A stretch of 64,000 nucleotides of DNA from Glacieibacterium arshaanense (GTDB taxonomy: Bacteria > Pseudomonadota > Alphaproteobacteria > Sphingomonadales > Sphingomonadaceae), in assembly GCF_004681125.1 (NCBI RefSeq), contig NZ_SIHO01000001.1:1003149-1067148 (forward strand), read 5' to 3'. Shown here in pieces: positions 51,321 through 59,527 of this stretch (position 1 is the stretch's first letter; each line of letters starts with the position of its first letter). Made by a program: the position numbers and the translations under genes. Under the pieces are notes generated by a model that saw only the letters and a program-made list of their open reading frames with translations, did not search any database and was not told the DNA's origin.

Positions 51321-52102
51321 GCCGGCCGCACGGCTTTGGTGGCGAGATTGAAGAAATTGTCGGTCGTGGTGTTGGCGAGTTCGTCGGTCGAAACGCCGCG
51401 CAGTTTTGCCAGAAATGCCGCCGTGTGCGCGACGAACGCCGGCTCGCACGGTCGCCCGCGCATCGGCACCGGCGCCAGGAACGGTGAATCTGTTTCAATC
51501 AGCAGCCGCTCATCAGGGATCAACCGCGCGCTGGCTTGCAAATCGAGCGCATTCTTGAACGTCACAATGCCCGACAGGCTGATATAGAAACCCAGCGCAA
51601 GTGCTTGTTCAGCAAAGCTTTGACTGGCGGTGAAGCAATGGATGATGCCGGGGAAGGCGCCCTGCCCGATTTCGTCGCGCAGGATATCGAGCGTATCGGC
51701 TTCGGCATCGCGGGTGTGGATGACAATCGGTAGCTGCGTATCGCGTGCAGCAGCGATATGCGCGCGGAAACTCGCCTGCTGCTGCGCGTGATCGCTCTTG
51801 TTGTAGTAGTAATCGAGCCCGGTTTCGCCGATGGCGATGACGCGTGGATGCGCCGCCGCATCGATTAGGCGCGCGGCATCGATATCGACATGGCTATCGG
51901 CTTCGTGCGGGTGAATGCCGACCGACGCCCAGATGTCGGGGTGCGCGTCGGCGAGGCCGATGACGGCGTCCCACTCCCCTGCCCGCGTGCTGATGCCGAG
52001 CATCGTGCAGACACCGGCGTCACGGGCGCGCGCAATGACGCCGGCCTGGTCCTCGACGATGCCTTTGTAGTTCAGGTGGCAGTGGCTATCGACGAGCATC
52101 AA
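51317..52102 (-). CDS. TatD-family metal-dependent deoxyribonuclease
   Basis: The 261-residue TIM-barrel hydrolase has the metal motif DSHCHLN near the start, GIHPHEAD, GETGLDYYYNK with the bridging Glu, VIHTRDAEADT, IIHCFTAS and the late Asp in LIETDSPFLAP. Family members are 3'-5' DNases and DNA-repair enzymes; the YcfH branch sits next to metG/holB as here. Two adjacent ATGs are possible starts. It overlaps metG and the MBL gene by 4 bp each. Confidence 0.94.
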   Translation of the reverse strand: MMLVDSHCHLNYKGIVEDQAGVIARARDAGVCTMLGISTRAGEWDAVIGLADAHPDIWASVGIHPHEADSHVDIDAARLIDAAAHPRVIAIGETGLDYYYNKSDHAQQQASFRAHIAAARDTQLPIVIHTRDAEADTLDILRDEIGQGAFPGIIHCFTASQSFAEQALALGFYISLSGIVTFKNALDLQASARLIPDERLLIETDSPFLAPVPMRGRPCEPAFVAHTAAFLAKLRGVSTDELANTTTDNFFNLATKAVRPA

Positions 52103-53649
52103 CCGGCCTTGGGCTCGACCCAGCGCGGGAAAACGCCTGCGGGCGCGGGCAACGGCGTGCCAGCCGCGACCTGCACATCGAGTGCATCGAAGCCGCGTGC
52201 TTCGGGGCTGACGCCGAGTTGGTCGAGTAGCGCCGCGCTCGACGCCGGCATTACTGGCTGGACGAGGATGGCGATGCGGCGCACCGCTTCGAGCGTCGTC
52301 GCCAGCACCGCGGCCATGCGCACGGGATCGGTCTTGGCGAGCGCCCAGGGGGCGCTGTCGGCGAAATACAGATTGGCCGCCGCGACCATTGCCATAACGT
52401 TTTCAAGCGCCCTGTGCAGCTGTAGCACCGCCATCGACGAGAAATAACCTTTGCTGTGCTGGACAAGTGCTTGTTCCAGAACGGCTTCGGCTTCGCCACC
52501 GGTGTCGGTTGCCGGCATTTTCGCGTCGCAATTCTTGGCGACCATCGACAGCGAGCGCTGCGCCAGATTGCCGATGCCGTTGGCGAGATCGGCGTTGGTC
52601 CGCTCGGCAATGGCTTCGTGGCTGTAATTGCCGTCATCGCCGAACGCGACGTCGCGCAACAGGAACCAGCGCAGCTGATCGACGCCGAAGGCATCGGCCA
52701 GCGCTACCGGTTCGACGACATTGCCGAGCGATTTCGACATTTTCTCGCCGCGGTTGAGGATGAAGCCGTGGCCGAACACCGTCTTGGGCAGCGCCAGCTG
52801 CGCCGACATCAGGAAGGCCGGCCAATAGATGGTGTGGAAGCGCACGACGTCCTTGCCAATGACATGCAGGTCGGCGGGCCACCATTCGCGATAGTCGCCG
52901 TCGGGATAGCCGACCGCGGTCAGGTAGTTCGCCAGCGCATCGACCCAGACATACATGACGTGGCCCGGGCTGTCGGGCACTGGAATGCCCCAATCAAAGC
53001 TGGTGCGCGAGATCGACAAGTCGCGCAATCCGCCGGCAACAAACGCCCGCATCTCGTTGAAACGGCTGGAGGGCTGGATGAATTCGGGGTATGCGTCATA
53101 GTGCGCGAGCAATCGCTCCTGATACGCCGACAGCCGGAAAAACCAGCTTTCCTCGACAGTCCACTCGACTTCGGTGCCTTGCGGCGACAGGCGCACGGTG
53201 TCGCCACTGGCGCCCTGCCCTTCGACCAGCTCGCTGTCATCGTAATAGGCTTCGTCGCGGACCGAGTACCAGCCTTCGTAGCGATCAAGGTAGATGTCAC
53301 CGTTCGCCACCATCGCGCGCCACAGCGCCTGGCAGGAGGCTACATGGTCGGCATCGGTGGTGCGGATGAAGCGGTCTTGCGAGATGTTGAGCTTGGCGGC
53401 CATCGCGTGGAAATGCTGCACCATGCCATCAACATAGGCGCGCGGCGTGACATCGGCGGTGCGCGCGGCCTGTGCTATCTTGAGCCCGTGTTCGTCGGTG
53501 CCGGTGACGAAGCGGACGTTTTCGCCGCGCAGCCGGTGAAAGCGCGCGATTGCGTCGGTGGCGATCACCTCATAGGCATGGCCCATGTGCGGGCGGCCGT
53601 TGGGGTAGGAAATCGCGGTAGTAACGTAGAAGTTGTTCTTGTTGGTCAT
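52099..53649 (-). CDS. metG: Methionyl-tRNA synthetase
   Basis: The 516-residue class I enzyme charges tRNA-Met. It has the HIGH-type motif in YPNGRPHMGHAYE (residues 14-26), FVTGTDEHG, the WVDALANYLTAVGYP segment and the KMSKS motif in GEKMSKSLGN. It lacks the C-terminal EMAP-like domain and is thus the short form. The ATG at 53649 directly precedes TNKNNFYVTTAI; an upstream in-frame ATG would add 43 residues with no similarity. It lies 20 nt after holB. Confidence 0.96.
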   Translation of the reverse strand: MTNKNNFYVTTAISYPNGRPHMGHAYEVIATDAIARFHRLRGENVRFVTGTDEHGLKIAQAARTADVTPRAYVDGMVQHFHAMAAKLNISQDRFIRTTDADHVASCQALWRAMVANGDIYLDRYEGWYSVRDEAYYDDSELVEGQGASGDTVRLSPQGTEVEWTVEESWFFRLSAYQERLLAHYDAYPEFIQPSSRFNEMRAFVAGGLRDLSISRTSFDWGIPVPDSPGHVMYVWVDALANYLTAVGYPDGDYREWWPADLHVIGKDVVRFHTIYWPAFLMSAQLALPKTVFGHGFILNRGEKMSKSLGNVVEPVALADAFGVDQLRWFLLRDVAFGDDGNYSHEAIAERTNADLANGIGNLAQRSLSMVAKNCDAKMPATDTGGEAEAVLEQALVQHSKGYFSSMAVLQLHRALENVMAMVAAANLYFADSAPWALAKTDPVRMAAVLATTLEAVRRIAILVQPVMPASSAALLDQLGVSPEARGFDALDVQVAAGTPLPAPAGVFPRWVEPKAG

Positions 53650-53669
53650 GACTTTGGCAGGTTTTCCTG

Positions 53670-54683
53670 TCACGTTTCGGCAAGTCCTGACACGAGCATG
53701 GCCAGGTCGAAGGCGACACTTTGGGGTTCGAGTGACAACGCCACTGCCGAAGCCGCGAGCGCCGTCGCCTTTTCCCATAGCGCCAGCGCGCGCGCAAGCC
53801 GTGGCCCGCGCCGGTCACGCGCGGCATGCGCGATGGACGCGGGCGCGAGTTCGAGAAAGGCTTCGTAGCGCGGCGTTGCGGCCTTGGCGGCGAGCGATCG
53901 CGACAGCAGCAGCGCGCGTGCGGTGGCCGCCTGCGGTCCTGCAACCGCCAGTTCGCCAAGCTCGGCCTCAAGCGCCGCGATGCCGATACTGGCAAAGCGC
54001 AGCGCGCGGCCGGGGGCGCCCTGCGCGATACGAACCAGGGCGTCGCGGTCGGTCATCGAAAGGTCGGGGCGGACATCGTCGAGCACGCGCGCCACGTCTT
54101 CATCGCTGAGCGGTTCAAAGCGAACCAGTCTGCACCGCGACCGTATTGTTGGCTTCAGCCTGCCGACTGAATGTGTGACACATAGAAATAAGGTGCCTTG
54201 CGGCGGCTCCTCGAGCATCTTTAGCAATGCATTGGTGGAGTTGTCGTTCATCTCCTCCATGGCGTCGATAATGACCACGCGCCAACTACTCAATGCAGGT
54301 GTTGACCGCAGGCTTTCGGAGAGCGGCGGCTCCCATTTGCTCTTGGGCCTGCGGACTATCTGATCAATCTGAATATCGCGCCGCAATTTGTCGGATGGAC
54401 GGCCTTCACTATCAGCATAGACCCGCTCGACAAGCCGGAAATCAAGGTGACTTCTAGCTCTTAGCAAGCACGCCGTTGGGTGGTCAGGTTGCACATCTAG
54501 ACTTTCGGTCGAGATTCCAGATTGCGGGCCTGCAGCGCGAGCCAACAGCCACTGGGCTGCAGCCTTGGCGAAGCTCGCTTTACCGATGCCCTGCGGTCCG
54601 GCCAGCAGCCAAGCGTGATGTATGGTTCCGCTTTCGAAAGCGGCCCTGAATGCCGCGCCCTGTTCGCGGTGGCCGATCAGCAT
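53670..54683 (-). CDS. holB: DNA polymerase III delta-prime subunit
   Basis: The 337-residue AAA+ clamp-loader subunit has Walker A-like GPQGIGKASFAKAAAQWLL near residue 32 and VVIIDAMEEMNDNSTNALLKMLEEPP (Walker B-type and the SRC-adjacent region). FLCVTHSVGRLKPTIRSRC contains the SRC motif. The first residues (MLIGHREQGAAFRAAFESGTIHHAWLL) match HolB starts. It overlaps tmk by 7 nt. The stretch between Walker A and sensor regions contains no clear zinc cluster. Confidence 0.94.
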   Translation of the reverse strand: MLIGHREQGAAFRAAFESGTIHHAWLLAGPQGIGKASFAKAAAQWLLARAAGPQSGISTESLDVQPDHPTACLLRARSHLDFRLVERVYADSEGRPSDKLRRDIQIDQIVRRPKSKWEPPLSESLRSTPALSSWRVVIIDAMEEMNDNSTNALLKMLEEPPQGTLFLCVTHSVGRLKPTIRSRCRLVRFEPLSDEDVARVLDDVRPDLSMTDRDALVRIAQGAPGRALRFASIGIAALEAELGELAVAGPQAATARALLLSRSLAAKAATPRYEAFLELAPASIAHAARDRRGPRLARALALWEKATALAASAVALSLEPQSVAFDLAMLVSGLAET

Positions 54684-55306
54684 GGCAGCAGTGGCGCGAC
54701 CTCGGCCCAGATGGCGGCCGCGACGTGGTGTGCGTCGATGTCGGCGTTGATGGTGCGGATGCGGCGCGGTTCGGCGGCGGCGCGCGCATGGAAACGTGCC
54801 GCGACGCGCTGGTGAAAGCTGATGTCATGCGCTTCGAAGCGGGTCGCGCCACCGATTCGCTTGAGCGTGCGCGCCAGCCCGGTTTCGACGGGCAGGTCGA
54901 GCAGCAAGGTCAGGTCGGGCCACAGGTCGCCTGTCGCAACGCGGTGCAGCGCCTGCAGATCGGCATCGGCGACGCCCTTGTCGCCGCCCTGATAGGCAAA
55001 AGTCGAATCGGCATAGCGGTCGCACAGCACCCAGTCGCCGCGGTCGAGCGCCGGCCGGATCAGCCGCGCGACATGGTCGGCGCGCGCGGCATTGACGAGG
55101 CAGGCTTCGGTCGCCGCGTCCCAGCGGTCGGTGGCGCCGCTGACGAACAACTCGCGGATGGTTTCGGCGCCTTTGGTGCCACCGGGCTCACGCGTCGTTA
55201 CCAGTTTGATGCCGGCGTCCACCAGCCGCTCGGCGAGCAGGTTGAGCTGCGTCGACTTGCCCGCGCCCTCCCCGCCTTCGAGGCTGATGAAGCGGCCGCG
55301 CGTCAT
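54677..55306 (-). CDS. tmk: Thymidylate kinase
   Basis: The 209-residue P-loop kinase phosphorylates dTMP to dTDP. It has the P-loop FISLEGGEGAGKSTQLNLLAERL at its start, the DR(x)-type REPGGT, the DRYADSTFAYQG segment and a LID region after LLDLPVETGLART. The ATG overlaps the dacC stop (TAATG), so translation is coupled. tmk-holB adjacency is widespread in bacteria. Confidence 0.95.
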   Translation of the reverse strand: MTRGRFISLEGGEGAGKSTQLNLLAERLVDAGIKLVTTREPGGTKGAETIRELFVSGATDRWDAATEACLVNAARADHVARLIRPALDRGDWVLCDRYADSTFAYQGGDKGVADADLQALHRVATGDLWPDLTLLLDLPVETGLARTLKRIGGATRFEAHDISFHQRVAARFHARAAAEPRRIRTINADIDAHHVAAAIWAEVAPLLPC

Positions 55307-56472
55307 TACAGGAACAGCGCGCGGAACGCTGCGGCAATGCGACCGAACGGCCCGGCCTTGTCGACGGCGTTGGCAGCGACCAGCGGTAGCCGCGTATCGG
55401 GGAAGCCCGGCACGCTGACGACGAGTTCGGCGATCTTCGCACCCTTGGCAATCGGCGCGGTCACCGGGCCCTGATAGACGATCTTCGCCTTGACGGCGTT
55501 CGCTGCACCGCGCGGCACGGTAACCTTGAGGTCGGTCGCGGCGGTCAGCGGCACTTCGGCCTCTTCACCCATCCAGACCTTGGCGGTGCCGACGACCTGG
55601 CCGGGCTTGACCAGCAGCTTGCGACCGAAGGCGTTGAAGCCCCATTCCATGAACGCCACCGACGCCGAAATGCGCTCGTTGAACGACGACAGGCCGGCGA
55701 GCACCATGACCAGACGGCGGCCGTCCTGAACGGCCGAGCCGGTAAAGCCGTAGCCGGCGTCTTCGGTGTGGCCGGTCTTCAGACCGTCTGCACCCGCGAC
55801 GCGCCCGAGGATCGGGTTGCGGTTGGCCTGAGTGATATCGGCGCCGGCGCCGAGCGTCTTGCCCCAAGTGAAAGACGGCTGACCGTAGAACTTCTTGTAG
55901 AGGTCGGGGAAGTCGCGGATCGTCGCCTGCGCCAGTGTGGCCAAGTCGCGCGCTGTGACCATTTCGTTGGGATCAGGCCAGCCGTTGGTGTTGGCGAAGC
56001 GCGAATTCTTCATCCCAAGTTTCTGTGCGGTCTTGTTCATCAGCGCGACGTAGTTTTCGTCGGTGCCAGCGAGGCCCTCGCCGAGCGTCACACAGGCATC
56101 ATTGCCCGACAGCGTGACAATGCCGTGGAGCAGGTTTTCGACGCTGACCTGCTCACCCGGTGACAGGAACATCGTCGAGCCCTGGCTATGCCATTTCGTC
56201 CAGGTTTCGGGACGCACGGTGATCTTCTTGTCGAGCGTGATCTCACCGCGCTTGATCATGTCGAACGCGACATAGACGGTCATCATCTTGCCCATCGACG
56301 CGGGCGGCATCGGCGTATCGGGGTCCTTCTGGAACAGCACTGCGCCGTTGGACATATCAACCATGAAGGCATAGGGCGCCGGCGTCGCAAAACTCGGCAT
56401 GGCTGCCTGCGCGAACGCCGAACTGCTGATGCCTGCGATGAGCAATGCTGCGACTGCCGATTTGAAACGCAT
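55306..56472 (-). CDS. dacC: D-alanyl-D-alanine carboxypeptidase (PBP5/6 type)
   Basis: The 388-residue penicillin-binding protein trims the terminal D-Ala of peptidoglycan peptides in the periplasm. It has a signal peptide (MRFKSAVAALLIAGISSSAFAQ), the SxxK motif in PPASMGKMM, the SGN motif in TLSGNDA and the KTG motif in DGLKTGHTEDAGY. A C-terminal beta domain ends in a hydrophobic, weakly amphipathic tail (IAAAFRALFL) that could tether it to the membrane. It follows rlpA by 37 nt. Confidence 0.94.
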   Translation of the reverse strand: MRFKSAVAALLIAGISSSAFAQAAMPSFATPAPYAFMVDMSNGAVLFQKDPDTPMPPASMGKMMTVYVAFDMIKRGEITLDKKITVRPETWTKWHSQGSTMFLSPGEQVSVENLLHGIVTLSGNDACVTLGEGLAGTDENYVALMNKTAQKLGMKNSRFANTNGWPDPNEMVTARDLATLAQATIRDFPDLYKKFYGQPSFTWGKTLGAGADITQANRNPILGRVAGADGLKTGHTEDAGYGFTGSAVQDGRRLVMVLAGLSSFNERISASVAFMEWGFNAFGRKLLVKPGQVVGTAKVWMGEEAEVPLTAATDLKVTVPRGAANAVKAKIVYQGPVTAPIAKGAKIAELVVSVPGFPDTRLPLVAANAVDKAGPFGRIAAAFRALFL

Positions 56473-56509
56473 GAAATAACCCTCGTGGACTCGAATTGTC
56501 TGACCCGCG

Positions 56510-57442
56510 TCAGCGTGGCGGCGCGGCGGCCGCAACACGGACGATTGCTGCATCGCTGTAACCCGCCGCCTGCACGCGCGCCAGTGTCGATGCAGCCGAA
56601 TCTGCATCTGAAACCGGCCCGATGCGGACGCGCCACAGGCCCGACGGTGCCGCAGCAATGGTGACGGTGCCATAGGGCGCCAGATAGCTGCGCAGCCACT
56701 CGGCACGGCCCTGGTCGGAAACCGCGGCGACCTGGATGAAAAGCTGCTGCGTTGGCGGTGGCACAACCGTCATGGCCGCCACAGCAGCGGGTGGAACGGC
56801 GACAACGGCAACCGGTGCTGGCGTCGTATCGACAGGTGCGACTTCAGCGGGAGCCGCCGCTACGTCTGCAGCAGCAACCGGTGCGACGACTGGCGCAGGA
56901 GCCCGAACCGCGACCGCCTGTGGCAGCGGCGCCAGCGCGGCAATCTGTTCGGCATCCGGAAACACGCGTCGCACGCGCACCTTGGCGGTTCCGGCCTTGT
57001 CGATACCGAGCAACTGTGCGGCGCGGCGCGACAGATCGATGATGCGGCCGTCGACAAACGGCCCACGGTCGTTAATCCGTACCGTCAGCACGCGACCATT
57101 GTTCAGGTTCGTGACCTCGACATAGCTCGGCATTGGCAGCGTTTTATGTGCGGCGGTCAGCGCGTCCATTTCGTAGCGCTCGCCGTTCGCGGTATCGAGC
57201 CCGTGAAACCCCGGCCCATACCATGACGCAATGCCGACAGCGTCATAGCTGCGGTCATCCGACGGCGTGTACCAGACGCCGAGTACTTCATAAGGCTTGC
57301 CGATCTTGACCTTTGACCCGGCGCTGGTCGCCGGCTTGCTGCCTGCGCTGGCGGGCGGTTTGGCAGTTTTATCGGCACAGGCGGCCAAGGTCAGAAGCAA
57401 CGCCAGTGCGGCGGCCCTAGTTGCCGGGTTGGTCAATCGCAT
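56510..57442 (-). CDS. rlpA: RlpA-family septal lipoprotein with SPOR domain
   Basis: The 310-residue protein starts with a lipoprotein signal (lipobox LAAC, Cys near residue 22). It has a double-psi beta-barrel domain (GIASWYGPGFHGLDTANGERYEM to VRINDRGPFVDGRIIDLS), a Pro/Ala/Val-rich linker and a C-terminal SPOR domain (FIQVAAVSDQGRAEWLRSYL to the end). RlpA proteins act on denuded septal glycan. The start at 57442 overlaps the mltB stop by 26 nt. Confidence 0.93.
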   Translation of the reverse strand: MRLTNPATRAAALALLLTLAACADKTAKPPASAGSKPATSAGSKVKIGKPYEVLGVWYTPSDDRSYDAVGIASWYGPGFHGLDTANGERYEMDALTAAHKTLPMPSYVEVTNLNNGRVLTVRINDRGPFVDGRIIDLSRRAAQLLGIDKAGTAKVRVRRVFPDAEQIAALAPLPQAVAVRAPAPVVAPVAAADVAAAPAEVAPVDTTPAPVAVVAVPPAAVAAMTVVPPPTQQLFIQVAAVSDQGRAEWLRSYLAPYGTVTIAAAPSGLWRVRIGPVSDADSAASTLARVQAAGYSDAAIVRVAAAAPPR

Positions 57443-58487
57443 CGCCGAGCAACGCCACCGACAGCGCATAGAAATTCGAGCAGTTGTACGCCAGCAGAGC
57501 GCGGTAGTTGCCAAAGGTCAGATAGGCCGGCGTGCCGGGTCCATCAGGTTCAACCAACGTGGCAAGTGTATCATCGGCGGGCCACGGTTTGCCCATCGGG
57601 ATCAGGCCGAGCGCCTTCCACTCGCCGACCGAAATCCAGCGGCTGTGGCGCTGCATCGGCCGCACGCACTGGTCGGGCTGGACGAGGTTGCGGACGCGCC
57701 AGCGTTCGAGGTTGCCCGGCACGACGACGCGCATCCCCCAGGGCTGGCCGCGCCGCCAGCCGTTTTTGGCCAAATAGTTGCCGATCGACGCCGCAACATC
57801 GGGCTTGGAGTCCCAGATGTCTGCATGCCCGTCACCATCGCCGTCGACAGCATAGGCGAGGTAGGAGCTCGGCAGGAACTGGGGCTGGCCCATCGCGCCG
57901 GCCCAGCTGCCCTTGAGCTCGTCGCGGCGCGCCAGCCCCTTGGCGATGATGGCGACGCTGGCATCGAGCTCCTTGGTGAACAGTTCGCGGCGACGGCCGT
58001 CATAGGCGAGGCTGGCGACCGCGCGCGGCACGTCGAAATTGCCGGTGTTGACGCCGTAGCTCGATTCCATCCCCCAGATGCCAAGGATGATATTCGCCGG
58101 CACACCGGTCCGCGCTTCGATTTCGGCGAACTTTGCGGCCATGTCCTCGTGCAGCGCCCGCCCACGATTGATGCGGCTGCCGTCGAGACGACGCGACAGA
58201 TAGTCGCTGAACTGGCTCTGCGTGCGGTTGCTGTCATCGGGCTGCGCGCGGTCAAGTTCGACAACACGTGGCGAATAGCTCAGTCCGCCAGTGGTGGTGG
58301 CGATCGCCGCCGGGTCGAGCCCGCGCGCCTTTGCGGCACGGGCATAGTCAGCGAGCCATACCGAAAAGCCCGGATTGACCACGACGTCGGGCGGTGGCGG
58401 CACGGCGGGCACATTCTGCGCGCGCATCGGCACAGCAGCGGCTGCCAGCAGCATTCCGAACAGCAACAAGCGCGGGAATCGGTTCAT
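57417..58487 (-). CDS. mltB: Lytic murein transglycosylase, MltB family
   Basis: The 356-residue exported enzyme cleaves peptidoglycan glycan strands to 1,6-anhydro ends. It has a signal peptide (MNRFPRLLLFGMLLAAAAVPMRAQ) and the catalytic Glu in GIWGMESSYGV. GSWAGAMGQPQFLPSSYL and the DGDGDGHADIWDS calcium-binding-like loop are typical of MltB. No lipobox is seen. An upstream in-frame ATG would add 20 residues without a signal sequence. It is the first gene of the minus-strand array. Confidence 0.93.
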   Translation of the reverse strand: MNRFPRLLLFGMLLAAAAVPMRAQNVPAVPPPPDVVVNPGFSVWLADYARAAKARGLDPAAIATTTGGLSYSPRVVELDRAQPDDSNRTQSQFSDYLSRRLDGSRINRGRALHEDMAAKFAEIEARTGVPANIILGIWGMESSYGVNTGNFDVPRAVASLAYDGRRRELFTKELDASVAIIAKGLARRDELKGSWAGAMGQPQFLPSSYLAYAVDGDGDGHADIWDSKPDVAASIGNYLAKNGWRRGQPWGMRVVVPGNLERWRVRNLVQPDQCVRPMQRHSRWISVGEWKALGLIPMGKPWPADDTLATLVEPDGPGTPAYLTFGNYRALLAYNCSNFYALSVALLGDAIDQPGN

Positions 58488-58626
58488 CACCGCATTGATG
58501 CCACAGCATGGCCGTTCGGCGAAAGCCTCAGACGGTGACATTCGCAATTCAGCTGCCGTGCAGAAGCTGCAACGGGCTTGCGCTCGCGCCGCGACACCGG
58601 CAAAAGCGCCGTCACCGGCTGCGTCC

Positions 58627-58713
58627 GGACGGGTGGCCGAGTGGTTTAAGGCAGCGGTCTTGAAAACCGCCGTGGGTGAGAGCCCACCGTGGGTTCGAAT
58701 CCCACCCCGTCCT
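58627..58713 (+). tRNA. tRNA-Ser (anticodon TGA)
   Basis: An 87-nt cloverleaf with a long variable arm is visible. The acceptor stem GGACGGG pairs with CCCGTCC. The anticodon stem GCGGT/ACCGC with loop CTTGAAA gives anticodon TGA. The variable arm contains the GTGGG/CCCAC stem, and the T arm is GTGGG-TTCGAAT-CCCAC. No CCA is encoded. Confidence 0.95.
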
Positions 58714-58720
58714 CCGGCCG

Positions 58721-59527
58721 CTACCCCAGGAACATCTTGCGAATGCCGGCGCGGAACGCGTCGATGCCGACCTCAAGGCGCTGGGCATAGCTTGCCTTGG
58801 CGTCTTCGCCGGCGACGAAGGTGATACGGTCGCTGGTGTCGGTAGCGGCCTCGTAAACAGTTTCGGCGATTTGTTCGGGCGTCGACGGGACGCGGCGTTC
58901 GGGATTGGTGAACGCCGCCATCGTCTTGGCGATGGCCTCCATATAGGCGGGGTGTGGGGTGAAGACGAGCGAGCGGCCGGCAAAGTCGGTGGCGATACCG
59001 CCGGGCGCAACGGTCTTGACGCGGATGCCGTGCGCTTCGAGCTCGAACGCGAGACTCTCGCTCCAGCCTTCAAGCGCCCATTTCGTCGCGTGATAGACCG
59101 AGTTGAACGGGAACGTCGTCAGCCCGCCGATCGAGGTGGTAGTAATGATGGTGCCCTGCCCGCGCTCGCGCATCGCCGGCAGGAACGCCTGCGTCACGCG
59201 CATCACGCCGAGCAGATTGGTGTCTAGCTGGTTGACCAGCTGCGCATCGCTGGCGCCTTCGAACGCGCCGGCCAGGCCGTAGCCGGCATTGTTGAACAGC
59301 ACATCGACGGGACCCATTGCCAGTGCCTTGGCAGCCGTTTCGGCAACTTGCGCTATATTCGTGACATCCAGCGGCAGCAAGGTGATGCCCTTGACCTTGG
59401 CGAGTTCGGTTTCCTTGTCAGGGTTGCGCATCGTCGCGATGACATTCCAGCCCTTGCCGGCAAACAGCAACGCCGTGGCGCGGCCGAGGCCGGTTGAACT
59501 GCCGGTGATGAAGATGGTCTTGGTCAT
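58721..59527 (-). CDS. Classical short-chain dehydrogenase/reductase
   Basis: The 268-residue oxidoreductase has intact SDR motifs: the cofactor loop GSSTGLGRA near residue 8, NNAGYG, a Ser in TTTSIGG and the catalytic YHATK. PGGIATDF follows. The basic MRNP region suggests NADP(H). The ATG at 59527 overlaps the stop of the upstream FAD oxidoreductase by 4 bp, so the two form an operon and probably act on the same molecule. The substrate is unknown. Confidence 0.92.
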   Translation of the reverse strand: MTKTIFITGSSTGLGRATALLFAGKGWNVIATMRNPDKETELAKVKGITLLPLDVTNIAQVAETAAKALAMGPVDVLFNNAGYGLAGAFEGASDAQLVNQLDTNLLGVMRVTQAFLPAMRERGQGTIITTTSIGGLTTFPFNSVYHATKWALEGWSESLAFELEAHGIRVKTVAPGGIATDFAGRSLVFTPHPAYMEAIAKTMAAFTNPERRVPSTPEQIAETVYEAATDTSDRITFVAGEDAKASYAQRLEVGIDAFRAGIRKMFLG